DNA of 64,000 bases from Centipeda artemidis DSM 19719. Lineage in GTDB: Bacteria > Bacillota > Negativicutes > Selenomonadales > Selenomonadaceae. The stretch lies in the NCBI RefSeq assembly GCF_000426665.1, contig NZ_AUFU01000007.1:62001-126000 (forward strand), written 5' to 3'. Positions 25,839 through 34,410 of this stretch are shown here, in pieces (position 1 is the first letter of the stretch; the number at the start of each line of letters is the position of its first letter). The notes below the pieces were generated by a model. That model did not search any database, was not told where the DNA came from, and saw nothing but the letters and a program-made list of their open reading frames with translations. A program made the translations under genes and the position numbers.

Positions 25839-26579
25839 CTATTCTTCGTCATTCATCCGTGCAAGCGAGCCCCGCATTCGGAAGATTGCTTTTGTATGGA
25901 GCTGCGATATGCGCGCCTCGGAAAGGTGCAGTATCGCGGCGATTTCCTTCAGTGTCATCTCGTCGTAATAGTAAAGTGCAACGACGGTACGTTCTTTTTC
26001 CGGGAGATTTTCAATGGCGGCGGCAAGGGTTTCCTTGACCTCCGTCCACTCCGCATGTTCAACCGGTCCGTCCTCAAGAGAGACCGGGCTGTCCGTACGA
26101 AGATATTCCTCCAGCGGGATCACGGTTGCGGCGCTGACTTGACTCTCCAAATGCCGCAGCCCCTCGCGCGTAAGCCCGAGTTCTGCTGCAAGCTCCTCGT
26201 CCGTTGCTGTGCGGCCGAGTTTCCCTTCGAGACTTGCCACAGCCTTTTCATATTTCTTGATGTTTTGGCGTACGCTGACGGGAATCCAGTCTTTCGATCG
26301 CAGATGATCGAGCATCGCGCCCCGCACACGCACACCCGCATAGGTTTCGAATTTATTGCCGCGTGTCAGTTCATAGCGCTCAATGGCGTCAAGAAGTCCA
26401 AAAAAACCGCTGCTGAGAAGATCCTCTCGATCCACATGCTGCGGCAGACTGATGGCAATCCGCCCGGCAACAAGACGAACGAGCGGCAAATAATATTCTG
26501 CAATGCGGTTGCGCACCTCCACGGTCTTTTCCGTGCCGTACGCCTGCCACAGTGCCTCGATGTCCTCCGTCTGCGCCAT
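25839..26579 (-). CDS. fliA: RNA polymerase sigma factor for flagellar operons (FliA/SigD/WhiG)
   Basis: 246 residues, the usual sigma-28 size. Region 2 includes DREDLLSSGFFGLLDAIERYE and region 4 has LKEIAAILHLSEARISQLHTKA, the helix-turn-helix that reads -35. It should direct late flagellar and chemotaxis genes; I do not see clear sigma-28 promoters inside the window. GAGGGGG precedes the ATG. No flgM anti-sigma gene is nearby. Confidence 0.93.
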   Translation of the reverse strand: MAQTEDIEALWQAYGTEKTVEVRNRIAEYYLPLVRLVAGRIAISLPQHVDREDLLSSGFFGLLDAIERYELTRGNKFETYAGVRVRGAMLDHLRSKDWIPVSVRQNIKKYEKAVASLEGKLGRTATDEELAAELGLTREGLRHLESQVSAATVIPLEEYLRTDSPVSLEDGPVEHAEWTEVKETLAAAIENLPEKERTVVALYYYDEMTLKEIAAILHLSEARISQLHTKAIFRMRGSLARMNDEE

Positions 26580-26615
26580 CTGATCGCCCCCTCACGCCAT
26601 GCTTCCGGTTCCCAT

Positions 26616-27017
26616 TTATGCCGGTGCCGGCATCGGTTCCCCTTCCTCCGCTGCGGCTTCTTCCGGTGTCTTCATGTGAACGAGCTCTTCTTCCACGAGC
26701 GGCTTAAACGCCATAGGCTCTGCAAAGTCCTGCGGAGCCCCGTCCGCCGCGCCCACGGAGTCAAAATCGATGTCGTCCGCATTGTAGAGTACGCTCTGCA
26801 TGTCCGACATGCGCTGCTCTGCGGTCTTATCAAACGCAGCCCAGCCCTTTGCCTCAAGGATAAATACTGTAAGATAAGTAAATGCGCCGGCACAGATAAA
26901 GCCCACAAGACTCCGCAGACACGCGGTCGAGAGCCGTACGCCGCCGATCAGTCCGGTCAGGAATATCACGAGCGCCGCAATCACGGCAAAGACAAGCGCC
27001 ATACCGAGTTTGAACAT
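26616..27017 (-). CDS. Hypothetical membrane protein between cheD and fliA
   Basis: 133 residues. Two membrane helices (about 5-27 and 33-55) and a cytoplasmic acidic tail (about 60-133) ending in a Pro/Ala/Glu-rich segment. No family recognised. Strictly in line with cheD (16 bases) and fliA (36 bases), so it is part of the chemotaxis-sigma transcript. Confidence 0.75.
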   Translation of the reverse strand: MFKLGMALVFAVIAALVIFLTGLIGGVRLSTACLRSLVGFICAGAFTYLTVFILEAKGWAAFDKTAEQRMSDMQSVLYNADDIDFDSVGAADGAPQDFAEPMAFKPLVEEELVHMKTPEEAAAEEGEPMPAPA

Positions 27018-27033
27018 AGATCTTCACCTGCCC

Positions 27034-27519
27034 CTATATCGTTTTATCTCCCTTGCTGACGGTCTTGACCGTATAGGTGCCGTCGTTTAAGTCAATCGCG
27101 ACCGTGCGTCCGTAATTGAGTCCGGTGTCCTCCGCAATGAGGCGGATCCCATGCTGTGCCAAGAGCTCCTTTGCCGCCTGTGCATTGCGCTCTCCGACGC
27201 GCATAACGCTTGTCGTATTCGAGAACGCAAACATCTGCGCGCCGCCCGCAATCTTTGCCACAAGGCGTGATTTAACTGCGCCAAGTTTCAAAACATCGGC
27301 CAGCATCAGGGGAAATCCCGTGTCGATAAATTTTGCCGGCGTGTCGGACGCACGCGCCTGCTTGCTGTCCGGCAGCATGTAGTGGAGCAGTCCGCCGACT
27401 TTTGCCTTCGGGTCATACAGGGAAAGTCCGATGCACGAGCCCAATCCATAGCTGATGAGGGTGGATGGAGCCGCGCCGACTTTGTAGTCGGCCATACCGA
27501 CTTTTATCAAATCCGGCAT
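27034..27519 (-). CDS. cheD: Chemoreceptor glutamine deamidase CheD
   Basis: 161 residues. Deamidates receptor Gln to Glu and also binds CheC. Family motifs: LISYGLGSCIGLSLYD with the catalytic Cys, LHYMLPDS with the His, and a late KIAGGAQMF. The first in-frame start is TTG 27528, but TAGGAG lies nine bases before ATG 27519, two bases beyond the cheC stop, so ATG is preferred. Confidence 0.93.
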   Translation of the reverse strand: MPDLIKVGMADYKVGAAPSTLISYGLGSCIGLSLYDPKAKVGGLLHYMLPDSKQARASDTPAKFIDTGFPLMLADVLKLGAVKSRLVAKIAGGAQMFAFSNTTSVMRVGERNAQAAKELLAQHGIRLIAEDTGLNYGRTVAIDLNDGTYTVKTVSKGDKTI

Positions 27520-27520
27520 A

Positions 27521-28144
27521 TCATCCAACTCCTACCGCATTCATTATGCTGCCGAGAGATCCGGGATCCGGCACAAGGAAGAAATGTCCGCTGATGGTGC
27601 GGTCCTCAGCCTGAAAATTTGTCTCGATGAGGAGGGCATGATCCCCCATCTCGCCGAGCTGAACAAGCACCACATTGAGAATTGCTCCCGCCATATCGAC
27701 GGCCAGCGCCGGAACGGACGGCAGCATACTCATGCCCGTGAACGTATAGAACGCGTTCAAATAGGAACCGGCAAGGATGTTGCCGATCTCCATAAGCGCG
27801 GATTCATCCATCGCGTCGAGTTCAGGTGTCTCGCCGCGCTCCCGGCCGAGCAGCGTATCCGCAAGTGCAAATGCGCTTTCCTGCGGGATGAGGAAGAGAA
27901 TGTTGCTCGGCGCCTTTCCGTAAACGCGCAGAAAAATACCGACGACAACCAGTTCCGGGCCGCCGACAAATTCCGGTACGTCTTCGATTTTAACGAGAGC
28001 CACATGGGGCACATTCATTTCAATGCGGTGCTGTATGAGACGGGAAAGTGCCGTCGCGGAGTTGCCCGCGCCGACGTTTCCGATCTCCTGCAGCACATCC
28101 AACTGGAGTTCCGACAGTTGGGTCAGATCATCGTCTACTGACAT
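27521..28144 (-). CDS. cheC: CheY-P phosphatase CheC
   Basis: 207 residues. Dephosphorylates CheY-P, helped by CheD encoded next. Both phosphatase motifs are present: LQEIGNVGAGNSATAL near 19-34 and LMEIGNILAGSYLNAF near 115-130, each with the Glu and Asn pair. FliY in this window carries a similar domain, so the cell has two CheY-P phosphatases. Confidence 0.94.
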   Translation of the reverse strand: MSVDDDLTQLSELQLDVLQEIGNVGAGNSATALSRLIQHRIEMNVPHVALVKIEDVPEFVGGPELVVVGIFLRVYGKAPSNILFLIPQESAFALADTLLGRERGETPELDAMDESALMEIGNILAGSYLNAFYTFTGMSMLPSVPALAVDMAGAILNVVLVQLGEMGDHALLIETNFQAEDRTISGHFFLVPDPGSLGSIMNAVGVG

Positions 28145-28180
28145 TATTAGCCCTACCTCTTCCCGTAGAGAAAAGACGCG

Positions 28181-28654
28181 TTATTTCACTTCTTTCGGAA
28201 GCCCGACGATCTCCTCAAGATTGAGGAGCACGATGAGTCTCCCGTTGATGTTGCCAATGCCGCTGAGGAACCGGCTGCTCTCACGTGCATTCGTCGCCTT
28301 CTTCGTATCGACGGGCTCGTTCTCAAGGCTGAGCACTTCCGTCACAGCATCGACGAGCATACCGACATGCACATCGTCAACGGAAACGGTGACAATACGG
28401 GTGCGGTCTGTGTACGGCGTCTCCGCGAGCCCCAAGCGCTGCTTGAGGTCAATGACAGGGAGCACCGAGCCGCGCAGATTGATGACGCCCTTGATAAAAT
28501 CCGCGGCAAACGGTACGCGCGTAATATCCGTGAGGTTGCGGATCTCCTGCACGTTCAGAATGCTGACGCCGTATTCTTCATCGCGGAGGTTGAACGCCAC
28601 ATACTGGTTGTTCTGCGGCATCCCCGTCTCCGTCTGATTCATTTCTTCTGCCAT
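28181..28654 (-). CDS. cheW: Chemotaxis coupling protein CheW
   Basis: 157 residues, one CheW domain (about 15-155) with ILNVQEIRNLTDITRVP, FIKGVINLRGSVLPVIDL and GMLVDAVTEVL, all typical. Couples chemoreceptors to CheA. Lies between cheA and cheC. Confidence 0.95.
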   Translation of the reverse strand: MAEEMNQTETGMPQNNQYVAFNLRDEEYGVSILNVQEIRNLTDITRVPFAADFIKGVINLRGSVLPVIDLKQRLGLAETPYTDRTRIVTVSVDDVHVGMLVDAVTEVLSLENEPVDTKKATNARESSRFLSGIGNINGRLIVLLNLEEIVGLPKEVK

Positions 28655-28672
28655 TTCTTTGCCCTCCCCTGC

Positions 28673-30724
28673 TTACTGCTGTATCATCGTTGCGACATCG
28701 AGAATCAGCGCGACCTTGCCGTCGCCGAGCACCGTAGCGCCGCCGAAAAGCTTGAGCCCTGCAAAGAGGTTCCCGAGCGTCTTGATAACGATTTCCTGCT
28801 GTCCGATGAGATTGTCCACGACAATGCCCGCCTTTGCTTCGCCCGCGTGCACGACGACGACGAAGAGTTCGTCGGAGTCCTTTGTATGCGGTACCTGCAA
28901 AGCCTCCTCCATGCGGATGATCGGGATAATCTCGCCGCGCAGGACAATGACCTCCTTGTTCTGGACGGTCTGAATATCCGACGGTTCAATGTTGATGGTA
29001 CTGTCAATGGAGCCGAGCGGGATGGCGTACATCTCGTCCTGCACCTGCACGAGCATCGCCTGAATGATGGCGAGTGTCAGCGGCAGTTTGATCTTAAAGA
29101 CCGAACCTTCGTCGATATGCGTCTCAACATCGACATGACCCGAGAGCGCTTCGATCTTGCTGCGCACGACGTCCATACCGACGCCGCGCCCCGAAATATC
29201 GGTGATTTGCTCCGCCGTGGAAAAGCCGGGCAGGAAGATGAGACGAACGGCATCCGCATCGTCGAGACGATCCGCTTCATCCTGCGAGATCATGCCCTTT
29301 TCCACCGCCTTGCGGCGGATGACGTCGGCGTTGATGCCCGCACCGTCGTCCGTGATCATGATGACGACGTTATTGCCCTCATGACGCGCAATAAGCCCCA
29401 CCTCACCGACGCGCGGCTTCCCTTTTGCCTCGCGCTTGTCGGGACTCTCGACACCGTGGTCGAGTGAGTTGCGGAGAAGATGCATAATCGGATCGCCGAT
29501 CTCGTCGATAACGGTACGGTCAAGTTCCGTCTCCTCACCCTCGATAGTGAGGTTGATCTCTTTTCCGAGTTCCTTCGATACGTCGCGCACCATGCGCGGG
29601 AAGCGGTTGAACACAGCACTGACAGGAACCATGCGCACCTTCATAACGATGTTCTGCAGGTCGCCCGTCACGCGATCCATCTGCTCGAGCGTCTCCATGA
29701 GATCGCTCATGCGGTGCGTCTGGCCAATCTGCTCGAGACGCACCTTATTGATCACCAGCTCGCCCATGAGGTTCATCAGCGTATCGAGCTTTTCGATATC
29801 GACGCGGACGCTCTGGCTCTGGTGCTGTTTTTTCGCAGGTGCTGCCGCGGGTTTGGCGGCTGCCGGCGCGGCCTTCTTTGCCGGCTCCGCAGCTGCGGGT
29901 GCGGCAGCTGCGGCGGGTGTAGCCGCAGGCGCCGCTTCCGCCGCCTTGCCGAACTGGTCGGGATCCAGCTCCTCGACGGCAATGTCCTCGATCTCCGAAA
30001 CCGTATCGACGGCGTTCTGCACTGCCTCCGCGTCGTTCGCCGTGGTGACGACAACGTCAAAACTGCGCTCAAACTTTTCCTGCTCGAGGTCTTCCGCCGC
30101 AGGGATGCTCTTAATGACATCGCCGACCTCGTCGAGGGCATGCATGACCATGACGGATCGTGCAGCCTTGAGGACACAGGTCTCCATCAGCGTCACCTTG
30201 ACGTGATAGATATGCAGCCCGGCCTCTTTCGCCTTTTTCATGACGTCGAGATCAATCTCATCGATGTCAAGTTCGCTGCCTGCCGCAGCTGCTTCGGCCG
30301 CTGCAGGCGCTGCTGCGGCGGGAGCTGCCGCAGCAGGCGGCGGCGTCCCTTTGGAGATGGAGCTGAGTTTAGCGACAAGATCCGTTACGTCGACAACGTC
30401 CTCCGCTTCGCCGTTACCGACGCTGTCCACCATCTGCTCGAGCGAATCCAGACATTTGAACAGCGTGTCCATAATATCCTCATTCAGCTTGAGCTGTTCT
30501 TTGCGGACGAGATCGAGTACATCCTCCATCTCATGCGTGAGCTCGGCAATTTTGGCAAATCCCATCGTCGCCGACATCCCCTTGAGTGTATGTGCGTTGC
30601 GGAAGATGTCGTTGACGGCGCCGATCTCCTCCATGTTCTCCTCAAGGCGCAGCAAGCCTTCGTTGAGGGACTGCAGATGCTCGTGCGACTCGTCCAGGAA
30701 CATGTCCATATACTGGTTATCCAT
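28673..30724 (-). CDS. cheA: Chemotaxis histidine kinase CheA
   Basis: 683 residues, full domain set: Hpt with His45 in NAHTLKGMS, P2 CheY/CheB-docking domain (about 165-250), an Ala/Pro/Lys linker (about 255-300), dimerisation helices (about 305-365), ATPase domain with HLLRNSLDHG and DDGAGI (about 365-540) and a C-terminal CheW-like domain (to 683). The linker DNA is low-complexity GC repeat. Signals to CheY (40080); its other usual target, a CheB receiver, is absent here. Confidence 0.97.
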   Translation of the reverse strand: MDNQYMDMFLDESHEHLQSLNEGLLRLEENMEEIGAVNDIFRNAHTLKGMSATMGFAKIAELTHEMEDVLDLVRKEQLKLNEDIMDTLFKCLDSLEQMVDSVGNGEAEDVVDVTDLVAKLSSISKGTPPPAAAAPAAAAPAAAEAAAAGSELDIDEIDLDVMKKAKEAGLHIYHVKVTLMETCVLKAARSVMVMHALDEVGDVIKSIPAAEDLEQEKFERSFDVVVTTANDAEAVQNAVDTVSEIEDIAVEELDPDQFGKAAEAAPAATPAAAAAPAAAEPAKKAAPAAAKPAAAPAKKQHQSQSVRVDIEKLDTLMNLMGELVINKVRLEQIGQTHRMSDLMETLEQMDRVTGDLQNIVMKVRMVPVSAVFNRFPRMVRDVSKELGKEINLTIEGEETELDRTVIDEIGDPIMHLLRNSLDHGVESPDKREAKGKPRVGEVGLIARHEGNNVVIMITDDGAGINADVIRRKAVEKGMISQDEADRLDDADAVRLIFLPGFSTAEQITDISGRGVGMDVVRSKIEALSGHVDVETHIDEGSVFKIKLPLTLAIIQAMLVQVQDEMYAIPLGSIDSTINIEPSDIQTVQNKEVIVLRGEIIPIIRMEEALQVPHTKDSDELFVVVVHAGEAKAGIVVDNLIGQQEIVIKTLGNLFAGLKLFGGATVLGDGKVALILDVATMIQQ

Positions 30725-30742
30725 TGATATTCCCCCTATTTC

Positions 30743-31372
30743 CTATCTTCTCACAGCCGCCTCGATCGCCTCGGCGATACGCGGCAATGGGCATATCTCA
30801 TCGGCAAGCCCGGCGTCGATCACAGATTTTGGCATTCCGTAAACAACACAGGTCTCTTCATCCTGCGCAATGCAGTAGCCGCCCTTATCCTTAATTTGAT
30901 GCATCCCATCCCGGCCGTCGTGCCCCATTCCCGTGAGAATAACTGCGACGATATCCTTGCCGAGGTGTGCGACGGATTCATACATCACATTGACGGCGGG
31001 GCGATGGTTGCCGACGGGCGGCTCGTCGCTGAGTGCGATGCGGCGCCCTCCCGCGTCATGCAGAATCCGCAAGTGATAATTGCCCGGCGCGATATAAACA
31101 CAACCCGGCACTAGAATCTCTCCATCGTGTGCCTCCTTTACGGAAACGGCAGCAATGCTGTCGAGCCGCGAGGCAAGCGCTGCGGTAAATCCGGCAGGCA
31201 TGTGCTGAACGACGACGATGGGACATGGAAAGTCTTTCGAAAGTCCCATGATGACGGTCTGCAGCGCCTGCGGGCCGCCCGTCGAAGACCCGATCACAAC
31301 CAAACGTGACCGCGTGCGTGCATCGGGTGCGCCCCGATTGCCGGACTGCCGGCTGCGATCCTGTTTAGTCAT
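30743..31372 (-). CDS. cheB: CheB methylesterase domain protein without receiver
   Basis: 209 residues: only the catalytic half of CheB. The Ser of GSSTGGPQAL, the His of QHMPAGF and the Asp of GMGHDGRDG form the triad. The receiver domain that normally restrains and phospho-activates CheB is missing; the first 22 residues are a basic tail. Starts within the last codons of the PilZ gene (8-base overlap) and precedes cheA. No cheR occurs in this window. Confidence 0.9.
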   Translation of the reverse strand: MTKQDRSRQSGNRGAPDARTRSRLVVIGSSTGGPQALQTVIMGLSKDFPCPIVVVQHMPAGFTAALASRLDSIAAVSVKEAHDGEILVPGCVYIAPGNYHLRILHDAGGRRIALSDEPPVGNHRPAVNVMYESVAHLGKDIVAVILTGMGHDGRDGMHQIKDKGGYCIAQDEETCVVYGMPKSVIDAGLADEICPLPRIAEAIEAAVRR

Positions 31373-32057
31373 TGGTTTCGCGTCCTACCTGTGCCCGCTG
31401 TACTTGGAAGAGATAGCGAACGATCTTATCCCGCAGAGCGCGCGACAGGCTTTGGAACTGCACCCCAACGTGATACACGGGCAGATCGTCCTCCCGTGCA
31501 ATGCGCGTGCAGCGCATGATACGCGACATAAGTTCCAGTGTCCCGACCCCCGGGATATCGTTGATCTCAAGCGCAGCATCCGAGTTGAGCGGAACTTGCT
31601 TCGGCCAAACGAACGCCATGCCGCTGCCGCTGAGATCAACGACGCGGACACGAACCGGCGCGTCAATCTGTCCCTCCCGGTCAACGAGGCGCACAGTGAC
31701 GATAAGGTTTACCTTCACACGGAAGAGACCGCGCTTTTGGAACCGCTCGGCAATCTCAGGGATGGACATATGCAGAACGGGGAGGCGCCCGTCGATCCGC
31801 CCGTGTTTCCGGTAGGTGCTGAAAAAGCGAAAGTGACACCCGTCGCCTGCCGCGAGGACATAGAGGTTCTCGCGGGCACGCGGGATGACCGGAACATGGC
31901 GCTCATCCACCGGCATGGCAACAACGAGATCGTCTCCGACGATGTCCTCCACACGACTGCTGTAGCCGCTGGTTCCTTCCTCGCTGTTTTCAAAAAATAT
32001 TTCGAGCCGCTGCCCAATGGCCAAAATATTCCTTGCCTGTACCAATTCGCCCGCCAT
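31365..32057 (-). CDS. YcgR-like PilZ protein, c-di-GMP-controlled flagellar brake
   Basis: 230 residues. N-terminal YcgR-type domain (about 1-95) and C-terminal PilZ domain (about 98-220). The PilZ c-di-GMP signature is intact: RxxxR in RGLFR and DxSxxG in DLSGSGM. Such proteins slow or bias the motor when c-di-GMP is high. GGGAGG is followed nine bases later by ATG 32057. The diguanylate cyclase at 15479 is a plausible c-di-GMP source. Confidence 0.88.
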   Translation of the reverse strand: MAGELVQARNILAIGQRLEIFFENSEEGTSGYSSRVEDIVGDDLVVAMPVDERHVPVIPRARENLYVLAAGDGCHFRFFSTYRKHGRIDGRLPVLHMSIPEIAERFQKRGLFRVKVNLIVTVRLVDREGQIDAPVRVRVVDLSGSGMAFVWPKQVPLNSDAALEINDIPGVGTLELMSRIMRCTRIAREDDLPVYHVGVQFQSLSRALRDKIVRYLFQVQRAQVGRETND

Positions 32058-32075
32058 CAAAAATATCCTCCCTGT

Positions 32076-32990
32076 TCAGGTTGAAAACTTAAAAATTTGT
32101 TGCAAAAAACCTTTCCATCCGCGCTGAACTTTCATTTCCGTTCCTGTAACGAGCGCCTTTGCCAGCGCCTCAATGCAGCGTGCGGCGGCGCTGCCCGGCT
32201 CCGCCTCAATGATCGGGGTCTGCCGCCGCACTGCCTTGGTAACGGCGGTATCCTCAAAGACATAGCCGAGACATGCAACAGGCATATGCAGGAATTTTTC
32301 CGCTGCACGCTCGAGTTTCGCCATCACTTCGCGGCTCTCTTTCGGCTCGTAGACACGGTTGATGATGAGCCGCAAATTTTTCTGCACGGCATAGATGCTG
32401 TATGCCTTCATAACCGCGTAGGCGTCCGTGAGTGATGTCGGCTCTGGCGTCGTGACGAGCAGCACCTCGTCTGCAGCGAGGATAAAGTCCATCACGTTGC
32501 GCCCGAGCCCCGCGCCTGTGTCCACGATGATGATGTCTGCGTGTGCGGCGCAGTCCGCAAGCTTTTGCTGAAGCAGTAATTTTTCGGCATGATCGTAATC
32601 CATCGCTTTTTCGATGCCGGATCCGCCGGAGATGTATCGGATGCCGTACGGCGTCTCCACCATGACGTCCGTGAGGCCGACGTCCGGTCGGAGAAGATCC
32701 AGCAAATGCTTGCGTGACGCAGCGCCGAGCAGGACATCCACGTTCGCCATGCCGAGATCCGCATCGATGACAAGAACGCGATGCCCCATGCGCTTGATCG
32801 CGATGGCAAGGTTGACCGCAATATTTGTCTTGCCGACCCCGCCTTTGCCGCTGGTAATGGCGATCACGCGCACATTTGCCCATGCCTCCGCCTGTGCGGG
32901 TGCGAGCGGCGCCGGTGTCTGCACGGGAGCCGGCGTCTGCGCCCCGTCGACACCTGCCATTTGGCGCAGGCGCGTTGCCTGATCTGTCAT
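32076..32990 (-). CDS. flhG: FlhG/YlxH, MinD-like ATPase for flagellar number
   Basis: 304 residues. Deviant Walker A GKGGVGKTN near 50 (with the signature Lys), switch motifs DADLGMANVD and DTGAGLG, and a basic C-terminal membrane-targeting helix (RGWKGFLQQIFKF). It works with FlhF, the gene before it, to set the number and place of flagella. The start is one base after the flhF stop. Confidence 0.93.
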   Translation of the reverse strand: MTDQATRLRQMAGVDGAQTPAPVQTPAPLAPAQAEAWANVRVIAITSGKGGVGKTNIAVNLAIAIKRMGHRVLVIDADLGMANVDVLLGAASRKHLLDLLRPDVGLTDVMVETPYGIRYISGGSGIEKAMDYDHAEKLLLQQKLADCAAHADIIIVDTGAGLGRNVMDFILAADEVLLVTTPEPTSLTDAYAVMKAYSIYAVQKNLRLIINRVYEPKESREVMAKLERAAEKFLHMPVACLGYVFEDTAVTKAVRRQTPIIEAEPGSAAARCIEALAKALVTGTEMKVQRGWKGFLQQIFKFST

Positions 32991-32991
32991 G

Positions 32992-34410
32992 TCATTCCCT
33001 CAACAAGAGTTCCGCCAGACGCTGTGCCGTCGCCGGAATGATATCGTCCGGCACGCTCTGACCGTTCGAAAGGAACGACAGCGGCAGCTCCTTGCCCGCG
33101 AGAAGGTTCAGTACCACACCGACGCTGCGTGTTTCGTCCGTCTTGGTAAAGATGATGCGGTCGGGCTTGCAGGCGGAAAACCGCGCCATGATCTCGGCTG
33201 CATCCTGCTCCTTCGTCGTGGCGCTCACGACAAGATGTTTTTCCATACGGGGATGTGCGGCGAGCAGCTGCTTGAGCTCGTCCATTTGGAAGTCGTTGTA
33301 CTGGCTCCGCCCCGCCGTATCGACGAGAATAAAATCTTTGCTGCGGTGGCGGGCAATCGCCTTTTTGAGATCTGCAGCGGAATAGACAACCTCGACGGGG
33401 AGTCCTAGAATCTCCGCATATTTTTTGAGCTGCTCCACGGCGGAGATGCGGTAGGTATCCGCCGTGATGAGCGCCCCCTTGAGGTTCTGCTCGAGAACGA
33501 AATGCGCCGCCACTTTAGCAAGCGTCGTCGTCTTGCCGACGCCCGTTGTGCCGATGAAGGCAACGACACGCGAGCCGTGCGCACCGAGTCTCAGCCCGTC
33601 GGTGAACTTCATCACCTGTGAGAGATACCCCGCCAGAACCTCCTTAGCTCGTGGGCTGAGACTGTCGAGGTTAATATCGGCGACGGGCACTTTCGCGGCA
33701 AGCTCTTCGCGAAGCTCCTTCCGCACATCCTGCCGCTTGAGCGCATCTCGGATGGAGACAATCTCTTTGGGCTGCGACGCGGCCATCATCGCGGCAAGCA
33801 TCGTCTTCATCTGCGCCAGTTCGTCCTCAAGCAGACGAATCCGCGCGGCAGACGCATCGTCCTCCTCATGTTCGGCATGAGGTTCCGCGAGCGGCTCAGG
33901 CTGTGTCGCAGGGGGTGGTACGTGCTGCGTATAGGACGGCGGTGCAGGCTGCTCCACCGGCTGCGGCTGCAGCGGCGCGGTTTGCTGCACCGGTGCCGCA
34001 GCGGGGGGGGACTGCAGGTTCATTGCGGCCGCGGTCCCGTATCCATCCGCTGCATACATTGATTCCTGAGACTGATACGCGGGTGCATAGGTATCATACC
34101 CCTGCGGCACCGCGGCAGGAGCCACACCGACGGTTCCCCCTGCGAAGGCTTCTTCGTTCATGCGGTACCGCTCCGCCGCATTCGTTGGGAGAATTGGTGC
34201 AGGCGGCGGTGTATATGCCGCTGCAGAACGCGGCACACGAGACTGTGTCTCATCCACCGCCGCCGTCACCTCGATCATCTCCGCGCCGCCGAGCATACCG
34301 CCTTCACGATATTTTTTTGTATGAAGGAGTACGGCATCGCTGCCGAGCTCGTCCTTGATCTGCTCCATCGCTTCCTTCACCGAGGAAGCGCGTACGGTCT
34401 TGACCTGCAC
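32992..34410 (-). CDS. flhF: Flagellar SRP-like GTPase FlhF
   Basis: 472 residues. N-terminal B domain (about 1-60), a Pro/Gln/Ala-rich linker (about 60-190) and an SRP-type NG domain (about 200-472) with GTTGVGKTTT, DTAGRSQ and TKTDE. Marks the site for a new flagellum. Start GTG at 34410, directly after the flhA stop (TAAGTG), with a weak ribosome site, so it is likely translationally coupled. The linker contains an 8-base C run on the coding strand (34003-34010), a possible slippage site. Confidence 0.95.
   Translation of the reverse strand: MQVKTVRASSVKEAMEQIKDELGSDAVLLHTKKYREGGMLGGAEMIEVTAAVDETQSRVPRSAAAYTPPPAPILPTNAAERYRMNEEAFAGGTVGVAPAAVPQGYDTYAPAYQSQESMYAADGYGTAAAMNLQSPPAAAPVQQTAPLQPQPVEQPAPPSYTQHVPPPATQPEPLAEPHAEHEEDDASAARIRLLEDELAQMKTMLAAMMAASQPKEIVSIRDALKRQDVRKELREELAAKVPVADINLDSLSPRAKEVLAGYLSQVMKFTDGLRLGAHGSRVVAFIGTTGVGKTTTLAKVAAHFVLEQNLKGALITADTYRISAVEQLKKYAEILGLPVEVVYSAADLKKAIARHRSKDFILVDTAGRSQYNDFQMDELKQLLAAHPRMEKHLVVSATTKEQDAAEIMARFSACKPDRIIFTKTDETRSVGVVLNLLAGKELPLSFLSNGQSVPDDIIPATAQRLAELLLRE

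Noticed and set aside
24214-25968. 584-codon open frame on the plus strand
   Set aside because: Antisense shadow of fapA, which has a ribosome site and family match.
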